64,000 bases of DNA from the NCBI RefSeq assembly GCF_021991925.1, contig NZ_RXZI01000001.1, positions 558,001 through 622,000 of the forward strand, written 5' to 3'. Both the position numbers and the translations under genes were made by a program. Each line of letters begins with the position of its first letter. The first letter of the stretch is position 1. The stretch is from Sutcliffiella horikoshii (GTDB lineage: Bacteria; Bacillota; Bacilli; Bacillales; Bacillaceae_I). Positions 22,369 through 31,862 of the stretch are shown here, piece after piece. The notes beneath the pieces were generated by a model, which did not search any database, was not told the origin of the DNA, and saw only the letters and a list, made by a program, of their open reading frames with translations.

Positions 22369-22899
22369 ATGGACGAGGAATTTGCCAAACAAAAAATCCA
22401 AGAGTGGTACGATATACATAGCGATGAAATCTATCGTTTTATAGTAATGCTTACGGGGGACCAGGAAGTAGCCAAGGATCTCATGCATGATACTTTTTTG
22501 AAATCTTATTTCAGTTTGCAACATTATCAGGGGAAAGTAAGTGTGAAAAATTGGTTATATCGGATCGCCAGAAGTGTAACGATAGATTATCAGAGAAGAG
22601 CTAGGCCGGTTGCTTTCTTTTTACAGGAGTGGAATCTTTTATCGGTAGACGAGGGGAATTGTCCGCAAAAGATAGTGGAATTGGGGGAAACGGAAGTGCA
22701 TTTATATGCTGCGCTTAGTAAACTGAAACATTCCTATAAAGAGGTAATTGTACTCCGGAAACTAAAAGAAATGTCCATTCACGAAACCGCAGAAGTCCTC
22801 GATTGGTCAGAGGCAAAAGTGAAGACAACCCTTTTTCGAGCTCAACTGGCGTTAAAAAAACAGTTGGAAAAGGAGGGCTATATACATGAAAATATCTAA
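22369..22899 (+). CDS. ECF-type RNA polymerase sigma factor
   Basis: This group IV (extracytoplasmic function) sigma factor has 176 residues. Region 2 (about 10-75) contains EIYRFIVMLTGDQEVAKDL, HDTFLKSYFSL and the -10-recognition helix VKNWLYRIARSVTIDYQRR. Region 4 (about 115-168) has LSKLKHSYKEVIVLRKLKEM and the HTH helix SIHETAEVLDWSEAKVKT. GGAGGGGACGGG precedes the ATG. It overlaps the next gene, a membrane protein that is the likely anti-sigma factor, by 14 bp. A matching promoter lies directly upstream. Subfamily (for example SigX- or YlaC-like) cannot be settled by eye, so no symbol is given. Confidence 0.92.
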   Translation: MDEEFAKQKIQEWYDIHSDEIYRFIVMLTGDQEVAKDLMHDTFLKSYFSLQHYQGKVSVKNWLYRIARSVTIDYQRRARPVAFFLQEWNLLSVDEGNCPQKIVELGETEVHLYAALSKLKHSYKEVIVLRKLKEMSIHETAEVLDWSEAKVKTTLFRAQLALKKQLEKEGYIHENI

Positions 22900-23518
22900 T
22901 GATCAGAATGGATGGGAGCGAATTTCTAAAAGCTTTCAATTAATAGGTTTGGAACCGAACGAAAAGCAGGAAGTCCTCCATTCGTTGCAAGTAAATATGT
23001 CGAAAAAAAAGAGGTTAAGGCAATATAACTTCCATCTAGCCCCCATTGTATCTATAGTTCTATTCATAAGTACACTTGTTGTTGGAGGATATTATCTGGT
23101 TAATGGGAAAGCAAATGTGGATCATTATACTAGCGGTGGAGCAAATCCCACTCCAAAAATCCCTGTTTTAAGTGAAATGGGGTTAAGGCTTAGCCAGGAT
23201 CAGATGAACACATGGTTAATCCTAAAAGAAAATGGAGAGATGGTCGGAAAACTTGCATTTTGTGAAAAACAATGTGATAAAGAGATCGATCGAATGAAGG
23301 TTATGGAAGAACGGGACCTGAAAGGTTTAAGCTATCCCACCACTTTATATCGAGAACATGTGAAGTCAATGAATGTTTTTCAAACTCAGCATTTCATTAT
23401 GAGCAGGGAAGATGGAGAGCCTTTTGCCTATTTGCGAATTAACGTTCCTGACGTAGACCATGAGTTGGAACAAGGGGCAACAGTGATTCTTGAAAGCTTT
23501 CAAAATAATTTAAGATAA
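22886..23518 (+). CDS. Putative membrane anti-sigma factor for the upstream ECF sigma
   Basis: This is a 210-residue single-pass membrane protein. A basic cytoplasmic N-terminus (about 1-49, ending KKKRLRQ) is followed by a transmembrane helix at about 51-72 (PIVSIVLFISTLVVGGYYLV) and a roughly 138-residue extracytoplasmic domain. The external domain has two close cysteines (FCEKQCDKE) that could be redox-active or form a disulfide. No zinc anti-sigma HxxxCxxC motif is visible. The role is inferred from the 14-bp overlap with the sigma gene and the topology. GGAGGG at 22872-22877 is its ribosome-binding site. A bidirectional terminator follows. Confidence 0.7.
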   Translation: MKISNDQNGWERISKSFQLIGLEPNEKQEVLHSLQVNMSKKKRLRQYNFHLAPIVSIVLFISTLVVGGYYLVNGKANVDHYTSGGANPTPKIPVLSEMGLRLSQDQMNTWLILKENGEMVGKLAFCEKQCDKEIDRMKVMEERDLKGLSYPTTLYREHVKSMNVFQTQHFIMSREDGEPFAYLRINVPDVDHELEQGATVILESFQNNLR

Positions 23519-23525
23519 ATTAAAT

Positions 23526-23560
23526 AGCACCTGCTCTCTCATGAGGGCAGGTGCTTCTTT
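23526..23560. terminator. Bidirectional terminator between the anti-sigma gene and rqcH
   Basis: AGCACCTGC and GCAGGTGCT flank a short loop. A T-rich tail follows on the + strand, and an A-rich flank (TTAAATAGC) serves the - strand. It separates two convergent genes. Confidence 0.8.
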
Positions 23561-23562
23561 CA

Positions 23563-25266
23563 TCACTTCTTCAGCCCAATGATCATCTCTTCATCAGGAG
23601 TCACATAGATGGTCTGTTGCTGTTCATAGATCACAAATCCAGGCTTGGACCCTGAAGGTTTCTTGACATTTCTGACTTTGGTGAAATCGACTGGAACAGA
23701 GCTTGAGTGTCGGGCTTTGCTGAAGTAGGCAGCGATGGTGGCAGCCTCTTTAATGGTCTCCTCTGTCGGGTCGGAGTTTTTGATGACGACATGGGAACCT
23801 GGTATGTCTTTTGTATGGAGCCATATATCGTCTCTACGGGCAATCCTATTGGTAAGGTGGTCGTTTTGTTTATTGTTCTTGCCTACTAAAATTTCTGTCC
23901 CGTCACTTGCAACATAACTCTCAAGAACTGGTTTTTGTGGTTTCAGCTTTTTTCGCTTTTGTTTCATGCGCAGATAGCCTTCTTCCATCAGCTCTTCACG
24001 GATTTCCTGGATATCCTTTGGAGAGGCTGTTTCCACCTGTTGGTTCAGCATGTCAAAGTATTCGATTTCCGCTTTCGCTTTTTCGATTTGTTCTTCTACG
24101 ATAGCTAACGAATTCTTTGCTTTTTGGTATTTGTTAAAGTATCGTTGCGCGTTGCTAGAAGGAGATCGTTGCGGATCCAGTGCTATGGTGATGGTGCCGC
24201 CTTCTTCGTCATAATAGTTCACGACGGTCACCTCGGTATCTCCGCGCGAGATTTGATAAAGGTTGGCAGTCAGGAGCTCCCCATATAATTGAAATTTCTC
24301 TGCGTCCCTTGCATCCACTAAGGTCTGTTCAAGCTTTACAATCTTCTTTTCATTTTTCTGGATTTCGTTTGTGATAAAACGTTCGAGATCGTTTGCTTGC
24401 TGCTTTACGCGATCCCGTGATGCTTTTCCGAAGTAGAATCGGTCAAGTGTTTCGCTGAGTGAAGCAAACTGCTTACCTTCCCCTTTAAGGTGTTCAAGGT
24501 CAAGTAAATAGAAAACCTCTTTGTTGTCTGATGTAATGATCTGCGGCGAGAGGTCCCCCTTTTTGATTTTATCCACCAAGGCAATGAAGCTTTTAGGAAG
24601 GGTGTCCCTATTAGCCAGTCCAGCTAAATGGACAGCTTCCTTGGCGAATAAAGGGGAGACCCCGGCAAAAGTGTTAACAAGCTGCTTGTCGAGCTTTCCT
24701 CCGATATAGTCCAGTTTTCTCTGTACCGTTTCTTCAGTCGCTTCTAGAGGATTGATTTTATCCTGAGCAGGTGGAAGGACATACGTTTGGCCTGGTGTCA
24801 GGCTTCGATGTCTGTTCTGGGCCATCGGGACATGCTTGATGCTGTCTAGAATCATCTGCTTTTCTTTATCGATGAAAATGATATTGGAGTGGCGTCCCAT
24901 GATTTCTACGATTAGCTGCTTGTAGGAAACATCCCCGATTTCATTTCGTGCTTTAACATCGAACACTATGATGCGGTCCATGCCTACTTGGTGGATATCC
25001 GTGATGATACTGCCTTCTAAATGCTTTCGTAGGAGCATGCAAAACATCGGCGGCTCTGACGGGTTTTCGTAGGATTCCTCTGTCAAGTGCATTCTTGCGT
25101 AGCTTGGGTGGGCACTGATGAGCAGCTTGTGATTTGTCCGGCCAGAACGGATGGTGAGCACTAGCTCATTTTTGTAAGGCTGGTAGATCTTTGTGATCCT
25201 TCCGCTTTCAAGCTTTTCCTTCAGCTCGTTTGTCATGGCGTATGTAAAAATTCCATCAAAACTCAT
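23563..25266 (-). CDS. rqcH: Ribosome quality-control protein RqcH (NEMF/NFACT family)
   Basis: RqcH (YloA) binds obstructed 50S subunits and directs alanine tailing of stalled peptides. The 567-residue protein begins with the NFACT-N domain [15 protein letters not shown] and carries the conserved Asp97-Arg98 pair (in GMDRIIVF) needed for tRNA recruitment. Helix-hairpin-helix and coiled-coil regions (about 180-430) follow. The C-terminal NFACT-R domain has [18 protein letters not shown] and [11 protein letters not shown]. Older annotations call it a fibronectin-binding protein. It is convergent with the ECF operon and divergent from the P-type ATPase gene. Confidence 0.95.
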   Translation of the reverse strand: MSFDGIFTYAMTNELKEKLESGRITKIYQPYKNELVLTIRSGRTNHKLLISAHPSYARMHLTEESYENPSEPPMFCMLLRKHLEGSIITDIHQVGMDRIIVFDVKARNEIGDVSYKQLIVEIMGRHSNIIFIDKEKQMILDSIKHVPMAQNRHRSLTPGQTYVLPPAQDKINPLEATEETVQRKLDYIGGKLDKQLVNTFAGVSPLFAKEAVHLAGLANRDTLPKSFIALVDKIKKGDLSPQIITSDNKEVFYLLDLEHLKGEGKQFASLSETLDRFYFGKASRDRVKQQANDLERFITNEIQKNEKKIVKLEQTLVDARDAEKFQLYGELLTANLYQISRGDTEVTVVNYYDEEGGTITIALDPQRSPSSNAQRYFNKYQKAKNSLAIVEEQIEKAKAEIEYFDMLNQQVETASPKDIQEIREELMEEGYLRMKQKRKKLKPQKPVLESYVASDGTEILVGKNNKQNDHLTNRIARRDDIWLHTKDIPGSHVVIKNSDPTEETIKEAATIAAYFSKARHSSSVPVDFTKVRNVKKPSGSKPGFVIYEQQQTIYVTPDEEMIIGLKK

Positions 25267-25425
25267 ATATGTAAACTTCCCTTCTTGTCAAAAAACTTAT
25301 ATTGTCTCTTTTCCTCATTATATCTTATCAATCTGATGAACGCCCAAAAAGTATATCATTTTTTTGGACGAGTCCGAATATGCTTTGGTAGATAGATTTT
25401 GTGCAAAGGTTGTGAGGTGGGACAG

Positions 25426-28113
25426 ATGAAATGGCATGAAATGAGAGCAGAAGAAGTGGAAGAGCAGATCAACTCAGATTTGGAAGCAGGGCTTAGTGAA
25501 AAAGAAGCGAAAAATCGTCTGTTGCAATTTGGGACGAACGAACTTCAAGAGGCGGAGAGGCCGAACGCCTTTTTATTGTTTTTAGAGCAGTTCAAGGATT
25601 TCATGGTGGTTGTATTACTGGCAGCAACGTTGATTTCTGGGCTCCTTGGTGAATATATTGATGCTGTTGCCATAATAGCCATTGTTGTCATTAATGCATT
25701 TCTTGGTTTTTTCCAAGAAAGAAAAGCGGAAAAGTCACTGCAAGCATTGAAGGAACTATCAGCTCCACAGGTGACAGTGCTACGGGAGAAGGAATGGCGG
25801 AAAGTGGCTTCAAGGGAAGTGGTGGTCGGTGACATCATCAAGTTTGGCAGTGGTGACAGGATCGGTGCAGACCTTCGAATTGTACAGGCCAGTTCCCTTG
25901 AAATCGAAGAATCCGCTTTAACGGGGGAGTCCGTTCCTTCTGTAAAAAGCGATAAACCTGTACAAGGGTCGGATGTGGCAATCGGAGACCAGGAAAATAT
26001 GGCCTTTATGGGAACGCTCGTCACACGTGGAACCGGTGTGGGTGTAGTAGTTGCCACGGGCATGAACACTGCCATGGGGCAAATTGCTGATCTATTGCAA
26101 TCTGCCGAGACGACGATTACCCCTTTGCAGAGAAAGTTGGAGCAGCTTGGAAAGATACTGATCACGGTAGCCTTGATCCTGACCCTTTTAGTGGTGGTAG
26201 TAGGGGTTCTTCAAGGCCATAGTTTATATGACATGTTCCTTGCTGGTGTTTCTTTGGCAGTTGCGGCCATCCCGGAAGGTCTTCCAGCGATTGTGACGGT
26301 GGCACTGTCTCTTGGTGTGCAACGGATGATCAAACAAAAATCCATTGTCCGAAAGCTTCCGGCAGTGGAAACCCTTGGCTGTGCATCTGTCATTTGCTCG
26401 GATAAAACAGGAACGCTTACCCAGAATAAAATGACAGTCACCCATGTTTGGTCTGGGGGAACAACCTGGAGTGTGACAGGCAACGGGTATGAACCGAAAG
26501 GGGAGTTTCATACTGAAGGGGCCGAGAGTTCCAATAAGAACAAATCACTACAACAACTTTTAACGTTTGGGCTGTTATGTAATCATGCCAACATTATTCA
26601 GAAGAATAAGCAGTACATCTTAGATGGAGACCCTACAGAAGGGGCGCTTGCGGTTGCCGCAATGAAGGCGGGTTACACTCGTGAAAGCCTTTTGAGTGAA
26701 TTTCAAATAATAAAGGAATATCCGTTTGACTCAGAACGTAAGATGATGAGCATCGTGGTGAAAGATCAGCAGGGAAAAATGTTTGTCATCACAAAAGGTG
26801 CTCCTGATGTGATAACAAATGTGAGTGAATCACTTTTATGGGACGGCAAAAGGGAGCTTTTCTCAAGTAAGTATGAAAACATCGTCAAAGATACGGTTCA
26901 TACATTGGCATCCCAAGCATTACGTAATATCGCCGTAGCATTTAAGCCGATCTCCAATTTCCATGAAAGTATGCTTGAAAAAGAGATTGAAAAGGACCTG
27001 GTGTTTATAGGTATCCAAGGGATGATCGACCCCCCTCGCCCAGAAGTGAAACAGGCTGTCAGGGAATGTAAAGAGGCAGGGATCAGGACGGTCATGATCA
27101 CAGGAGACCATATTGTGACGGCAAAAGCGATTGCATCCGAAATCGGCATCCTACCGATGGGTGGTAAGGTGTTAGAAGGAAAAACGCTTCAAACGATGAC
27201 ACAGGAACAGTTGGAGGAAATGGTGGACGATGTCTACGTATTCGCAAGGGTATCGCCCCAACATAAACTATCCATTGTTAAGGCTCTACAGAAGAAGGGT
27301 CATATTGTGGCGATGACGGGAGATGGAGTAAACGACGCTCCGGCGATAAAAGCATCAGATATTGGGATAGCAATGGGTATCACCGGAACGGATGTGGCCA
27401 AAGAAGCATCTTCTTTAGTCCTTCTTGACGACAATTTCGCCACCATCAAGTCAGCCATCAAGGAAGGGCGTAACATCTATGAGAATATCAGGAAGTTCAT
27501 TCGTTACCTGTTGGCTTCAAATGTTGGAGAAATCTTGGTGATGCTATTCGCAATGCTTTTGGCCTTGCCACTGCCACTTGTACCGATTCAGATATTATGG
27601 GTGAATCTTGTGACAGACGGACTTCCTGCCATGGCGCTTGGACTTGATCAGGCGGAGGGCGATGTAATGAAGCGAAAGCCTAGACATCCGCGGGAAGGGG
27701 TTTTTGCAAGAGGGCTATGGTGGAAGATTGTATCACGTGGGTTTTTAATCGGCCTAGCCACTTTGATTGCATTCATCATTGTTTACAAGCAACATCCGGA
27801 CAACTTGGTATATGCCCAGACAGTTGCTTTTGCTACGCTAGTCATGGCCCAGCTCATCCATGTTTTCGATTGCAGAAGTGAAAGATCCATTTTCCATCGT
27901 AACCCGTTTCAGAACATGTACCTTGTTGGTGCGGTCATCTCGAGTATCATCTTGATGCTGATCGTCATCTATTATCCTCCGTTGCAGGGTATTTTCCATA
28001 CCGTGGCACTTGATCCGAAAGAATGGCTGTTAATTCTCGGAATGGCTTCCCTTCCAACATTTTTATTGGTTGGCACCCTTTTTACAGGAAAAGCAAAAAA
28101 GAATATGGTATAA
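25426..28113 (+). CDS. P-type Ca2+-transporting ATPase (YloB type)
   Basis: This is an 895-residue P2A-type cation ATPase. The start at 25426 (MKWHEMRAEEVEEQ) follows GTGAGGTGGGA. In order it shows an N-terminal cation-ATPase domain, M1-M2 (about 55-95), the actuator loop with LTGESVP (about 165-171), M4 with the calcium-type AAIPEGLPA (281-289), the phosphorylation site CSDKTGTLTQ (Asp326), the KGAPD nucleotide motif, TGDGVNDAPA, and C-terminal M5-M10 helices with NLVTDGLPA. PEGL in M4 and the M5/M6 residues point to Ca2+ rather than heavy metals. Order rqcH-yloB-yicC matches B. subtilis. Confidence 0.93.
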   Translation: MKWHEMRAEEVEEQINSDLEAGLSEKEAKNRLLQFGTNELQEAERPNAFLLFLEQFKDFMVVVLLAATLISGLLGEYIDAVAIIAIVVINAFLGFFQERKAEKSLQALKELSAPQVTVLREKEWRKVASREVVVGDIIKFGSGDRIGADLRIVQASSLEIEESALTGESVPSVKSDKPVQGSDVAIGDQENMAFMGTLVTRGTGVGVVVATGMNTAMGQIADLLQSAETTITPLQRKLEQLGKILITVALILTLLVVVVGVLQGHSLYDMFLAGVSLAVAAIPEGLPAIVTVALSLGVQRMIKQKSIVRKLPAVETLGCASVICSDKTGTLTQNKMTVTHVWSGGTTWSVTGNGYEPKGEFHTEGAESSNKNKSLQQLLTFGLLCNHANIIQKNKQYILDGDPTEGALAVAAMKAGYTRESLLSEFQIIKEYPFDSERKMMSIVVKDQQGKMFVITKGAPDVITNVSESLLWDGKRELFSSKYENIVKDTVHTLASQALRNIAVAFKPISNFHESMLEKEIEKDLVFIGIQGMIDPPRPEVKQAVRECKEAGIRTVMITGDHIVTAKAIASEIGILPMGGKVLEGKTLQTMTQEQLEEMVDDVYVFARVSPQHKLSIVKALQKKGHIVAMTGDGVNDAPAIKASDIGIAMGITGTDVAKEASSLVLLDDNFATIKSAIKEGRNIYENIRKFIRYLLASNVGEILVMLFAMLLALPLPLVPIQILWVNLVTDGLPAMALGLDQAEGDVMKRKPRHPREGVFARGLWWKIVSRGFLIGLATLIAFIIVYKQHPDNLVYAQTVAFATLVMAQLIHVFDCRSERSIFHRNPFQNMYLVGAVISSIILMLIVIYYPPLQGIFHTVALDPKEWLLILGMASLPTFLLVGTLFTGKAKKNMV

Positions 28114-28286
28114 TTTTTTGGAAGGTAGTAGAGAGGTTTTCTCTATTGCCTTTTCTTCTTTAGATTCATAGGTTAAATTTATGTAAAAATAGCTTTTAAA
28201 ATAAGGGAAACAATGCTAATATAGTGGTTGCTTAGCATCAATAATAGCCAATACCAGCGCAAGACTTCAGAACGGAAGTGAGTAAA

Positions 28287-29162
28287 ATGGTCAAAAGTAT
28301 GACAGGCTTTGGTCGGGCGGAAGCAAATCAGGGGACTTATAAGATTCTTGTCGAAATGAAATCTGTCAACCACCGCTTCTGTGAGATCAATATTAGAATG
28401 CCTAAGCAGTTTCTAGTATTGGAAGAAAAATTAAAAAAAGCAGTAGGCTCTTATTTGCATAGAGGAAGAGTCGAAGTTTTCATTACTATTGAAGGGCAAA
28501 ACATCCATGAACATTCACTGGATGTAGATTGGAAATTGCTCTCTGCATATATAGATGCATTACATAAAGCAAAGGATAGACACCAGATTTCCGGTTCCAT
28601 TGAAATTAATGATATACTTAAACTAGAGAATGTTTTTACCATAAAAGAAGCTCACACCGGTATGGAAGAGATAGAAAAGTCTCTGCTTGAACAAGTACAA
28701 TTGGCGACAGAACAATTGGTTTCCATGCGGACCCTTGAAGGGGAACAGTTGAAAGAGGACATTTTCATTCATCTTACATATATCGAAAATATGGCCCAAG
28801 AGCTTCAACAATTTGCTCCCTTGGTGGTGGAAGCTTATCGTAAACGAATCGAGAAGAAAATGAAGGAGTTTCTCGGTTCTGAGATCGTTGAACAACGGAT
28901 CATGGCAGAGGCCGCTATTTTTGCGGATAGAGCGGATATTAATGAAGAACTGAAGAGGATACATAGCCACCTTGGTCAATTCACACAGTCCCTTCATTCG
29001 ACAGATCCAGTGGGGCGGAAGCTCGATTTCCTTGTCCAAGAATTGAACAGGGAAGTGAATACCATCGGTTCCAAGGCCAATGACGCAAAGATTGCAAATT
29101 TGGTAGTCGAAATGAAAGCTTGCCTGGAAAAAATTAAAGAACAGGTGCAAAACATTGAGTAA
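28287..29162 (+). CDS. yicC: YicC-family endoribonuclease-like protein
   Basis: This corresponds to B. subtilis YloC, 291 residues. The start is set at ATG 28287 ([12 protein letters not shown]), matching the family N-terminus; a GTG at 28278 is in frame but less likely. The YicC N-terminal domain has the SMTGFGRAE and [13 protein letters not shown] motifs. The C-terminal DUF1732 region includes [21 protein letters not shown]. coli YicC is reported to have RNase activity; here only homology supports this. It is followed by remA and gmk in the usual Bacillus order. Confidence 0.93.
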   Translation: MVKSMTGFGRAEANQGTYKILVEMKSVNHRFCEINIRMPKQFLVLEEKLKKAVGSYLHRGRVEVFITIEGQNIHEHSLDVDWKLLSAYIDALHKAKDRHQISGSIEINDILKLENVFTIKEAHTGMEEIEKSLLEQVQLATEQLVSMRTLEGEQLKEDIFIHLTYIENMAQELQQFAPLVVEAYRKRIEKKMKEFLGSEIVEQRIMAEAAIFADRADINEELKRIHSHLGQFTQSLHSTDPVGRKLDFLVQELNREVNTIGSKANDAKIANLVVEMKACLEKIKEQVQNIE

Positions 29163-29221
29163 ACTTTGATTACCGAGCAAAAAACACGGTTAGAATAGAG
29201 TTTGTAACTAGAGGTGGAAAC

Positions 29222-29485
29222 ATGAGTATAAAGTTGATAAATATTGGCTTTGGAAACATCGTATCAGCAAACCGAATCATTTCTATTGTTAGTCCTGAAT
29301 CTGCGCCGATCAAACGGATCATCCAAGATGCAAGAGATCAGGGAATGCTAATAGATGCAACCTATGGAAGACGAACAAGAGCAGTACTAATAATGGATAG
29401 TGATCATGTTATCTTATCGGCGGTGCAGCCTGAAACTGTTGCACAGCGACTGGTAAATAAAGATGATATGTCTGATGAAGGGTAG
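29222..29485 (+). CDS. remA: Extracellular matrix regulator RemA
   Basis: RemA (YlzA) is a small DNA-binding activator of biofilm matrix and osmoprotection genes in B. subtilis. The 87-residue protein has the nearly invariant N-terminus [12 protein letters not shown], then [18 protein letters not shown] and the basic [15 protein letters not shown] stretch that contributes to DNA binding. AGAGGTGG precedes the ATG. Its place between yicC and gmk is strongly conserved in Firmicutes. Confidence 0.96.
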   Translation: MSIKLINIGFGNIVSANRIISIVSPESAPIKRIIQDARDQGMLIDATYGRRTRAVLIMDSDHVILSAVQPETVAQRLVNKDDMSDEG

Positions 29486-30115
<630 letters not shown>

Positions 30116-30116
30116 T

Positions 30117-30350
30117 ATGCTATACCCATCCATTGATTCATTGATGCAAAAGTTAGATTCAAAATATACACTTGTAACCGTTTCTGCGCGACGTGCTCGT
30201 GAACTTCAACAAGTGAACGATCAAATGATCGAAAAAACAGTTTCCCATAAATTTGTTGGGAAAGCCCTTGAGGAGATTGACGCGGGTCTACTATCTGCCA
30301 AGACCATCAAAACTGCAGAAAGAAGCGAAGGCATTCTTAATCACAAGTAA
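30117..30350 (+). CDS. rpoZ: RNA polymerase omega subunit
   Basis: Omega assists assembly of the beta' subunit. The start at 30117 ([19 protein letters not shown]) follows GGAGG at 30103-30107, inside the end of gmk. An upstream in-frame start at 30021 lies in gmk and is rejected. The 77-residue protein has the conserved [12 protein letters not shown] motif and the [11 protein letters not shown] helix. A strong terminator closes the remA-gmk-rpoZ unit. Confidence 0.95.
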   Translation: MLYPSIDSLMQKLDSKYTLVTVSARRARELQQVNDQMIEKTVSHKFVGKALEEIDAGLLSAKTIKTAERSEGILNHK

Positions 30351-30352
30351 AG

Positions 30353-30385
30353 ATAACAACCTAGAAATAGGTTGTTATTTTTTTA
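30353..30385 (+). terminator. Rho-independent terminator after rpoZ
   Basis: ATAACAACCT and AGGTTGTTAT pair around a short AGAAAT loop, followed by TTTTTT. Confidence 0.9.
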
Positions 30386-30440
30386 GTGAAAAGTAGATTT
30401 TTCTCTTTCAAGCTTTATGTTTGTATTTAGCGGTTAATCT

Positions 30441-30600
30441 CCGTTGCAGGCGCTTCGCATTCCGTAGGCGGTCCGGGAGACTCCTGCAAGGTTTGTGACT
30501 CCTGCGGGAGGGAAGCGGTAGCTTGAGACCGTTGAAACATTGTGAGGAAGCTCAAGCATCGCCCTCTTGATTAGCGAACATCTGGAACGGGTAGCTACTG
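30441..30600. repeat. GC-rich hairpin repeat (diverged copy) before coaBC
   Basis: The 303-bp gap between rpoZ and coaBC holds this repeat. Words shared with the 54-kb copies are GACTCCTGCGGGAGG, AGCGGTAGCTTGAGACC, GCTCAAGCATCGCC and GCGAACATCTGGAACGG. The arms GCGGTAGCTTGAG and CTCAAGCATCGC can still pair. The left part (GGCGCTTCGC..GGCGGTCCG) resembles 60996-61035. No gene is visible. Confidence 0.75.
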
Positions 30601-30653
30601 GGAGTTGTATATAATACTCATTATCAAGTAAAAACAGGACGGGGGTCAGTGGA

Positions 30654-31862
30654 ATGCTAAAGAACAAGAAAATCTTATTGTGTGTTACTGGGGGAATTGC
30701 CGTTTATAAGGCAGTGGCACTTACAAGCAAGCTAGTACAACAAAGTGCCGAAGTGAAGGTCATCATGAGCCAGTCCGCCTGCAAATTTGTTACACCATTG
30801 TCTTTTCAAGCGTTATCTAGAAACGATGTTTTCACAGATACCTTCGAAGAAAAGAATCCTGCTGTCATCTCCCACATCGATCTAGCTGACTGGGCGGATG
30901 TAGTCCTTGTCGCACCCGCGACGGCAAACGTAATCGGCAAGCTAGCAAACGGTTTGGCGGATGATATGATAACGACAACGCTTCTTGCCAGCACTGCTCC
31001 TGTATGGATTGCACCTGCGATGAATGTACATATGTATGACCATCCTGCCGTAAAGGAGAATATGGATCGCCTTGCTTCTTTTGGTTATCGATTTATTGAA
31101 CCAGGTGAGGGCTTTTTGGCATGTGGCTATGTAGGTAAAGGGAGATTGGAAGAGCCGGAAACCATTGTAGAAGGACTCATACGATTTTTTCAAAAACATG
31201 AAGATAGAACACTTGCGGGGAAACGTGTGCTTGTTACGGCAGGACCGACCGTGGAAAAAGTGGATCCTGTGCGTTTTTTCACTAACCGCTCAACAGGGAA
31301 AATGGGGTATGCCATTGCGGAAGTGGCTGCGAGCCTGGGTGCTGATGTCACATTGGTTTCTGGTCCAACCCAGCTGCCTGACCCACAAAATGTTAAAACT
31401 GTCAGGGTGGAATCCGCACAGGAAATGTATGATGCGGTGATGGACAATTTTGGACAAACCGATGTTGTCATAAAATCAGCAGCAGTGGCTGATTATCGCC
31501 CGAAATATGTATCAGATATCAAGATGAAAAAGCAGGATGGGGATAGTGTGCTGGAGCTGGAGAGGACCCAAGATATCCTTAAGGCTCTTGGTGAAAGAAA
31601 AACACATCAACTACTCGTGGGATTTGCTGCCGAGACAAATAATGTAGAAGAATATGCCAAAGGAAAACTTATCAAGAAAAACCTGGATTTCGTGGTCGCG
31701 AACAATGTAACAGTCTCAGGTGCGGGATTTGGAACGGAGACAAACCTGGTAACCATCTACAAAAAAGACGGCACGAGTACCTCTTTACCGATGATGACAA
31801 AGCGGGATGTTGCTTTTGCGCTGCTGGAAGAAGTCGCAACCACCCTCGGGGAAAAGCGATGA
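30654..31862 (+). CDS. coaBC: Bifunctional phosphopantothenoylcysteine decarboxylase / phosphopantothenate-cysteine ligase
   Basis: It carries out two consecutive steps of coenzyme A synthesis. The 402-residue protein has an N-terminal CoaC flavoprotein domain (about 1-180). This has LCVTGGIAVYKA, the catalytic region SHIDLADWADVV, PAMNVHMY and the substrate clamp FLACGYVGKGR. The C-terminal CoaB domain (about 190-402) has VTAGPTVEKVDPVRF, NRSTGKMG and FAAET. GGGGGTC lies upstream of the ATG. It overlaps priA by 4 bp. Confidence 0.97.
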   Translation: MLKNKKILLCVTGGIAVYKAVALTSKLVQQSAEVKVIMSQSACKFVTPLSFQALSRNDVFTDTFEEKNPAVISHIDLADWADVVLVAPATANVIGKLANGLADDMITTTLLASTAPVWIAPAMNVHMYDHPAVKENMDRLASFGYRFIEPGEGFLACGYVGKGRLEEPETIVEGLIRFFQKHEDRTLAGKRVLVTAGPTVEKVDPVRFFTNRSTGKMGYAIAEVAASLGADVTLVSGPTQLPDPQNVKTVRVESAQEMYDAVMDNFGQTDVVIKSAAVADYRPKYVSDIKMKKQDGDSVLELERTQDILKALGERKTHQLLVGFAAETNNVEEYAKGKLIKKNLDFVVANNVTVSGAGFGTETNLVTIYKKDGTSTSLPMMTKRDVAFALLEEVATTLGEKR

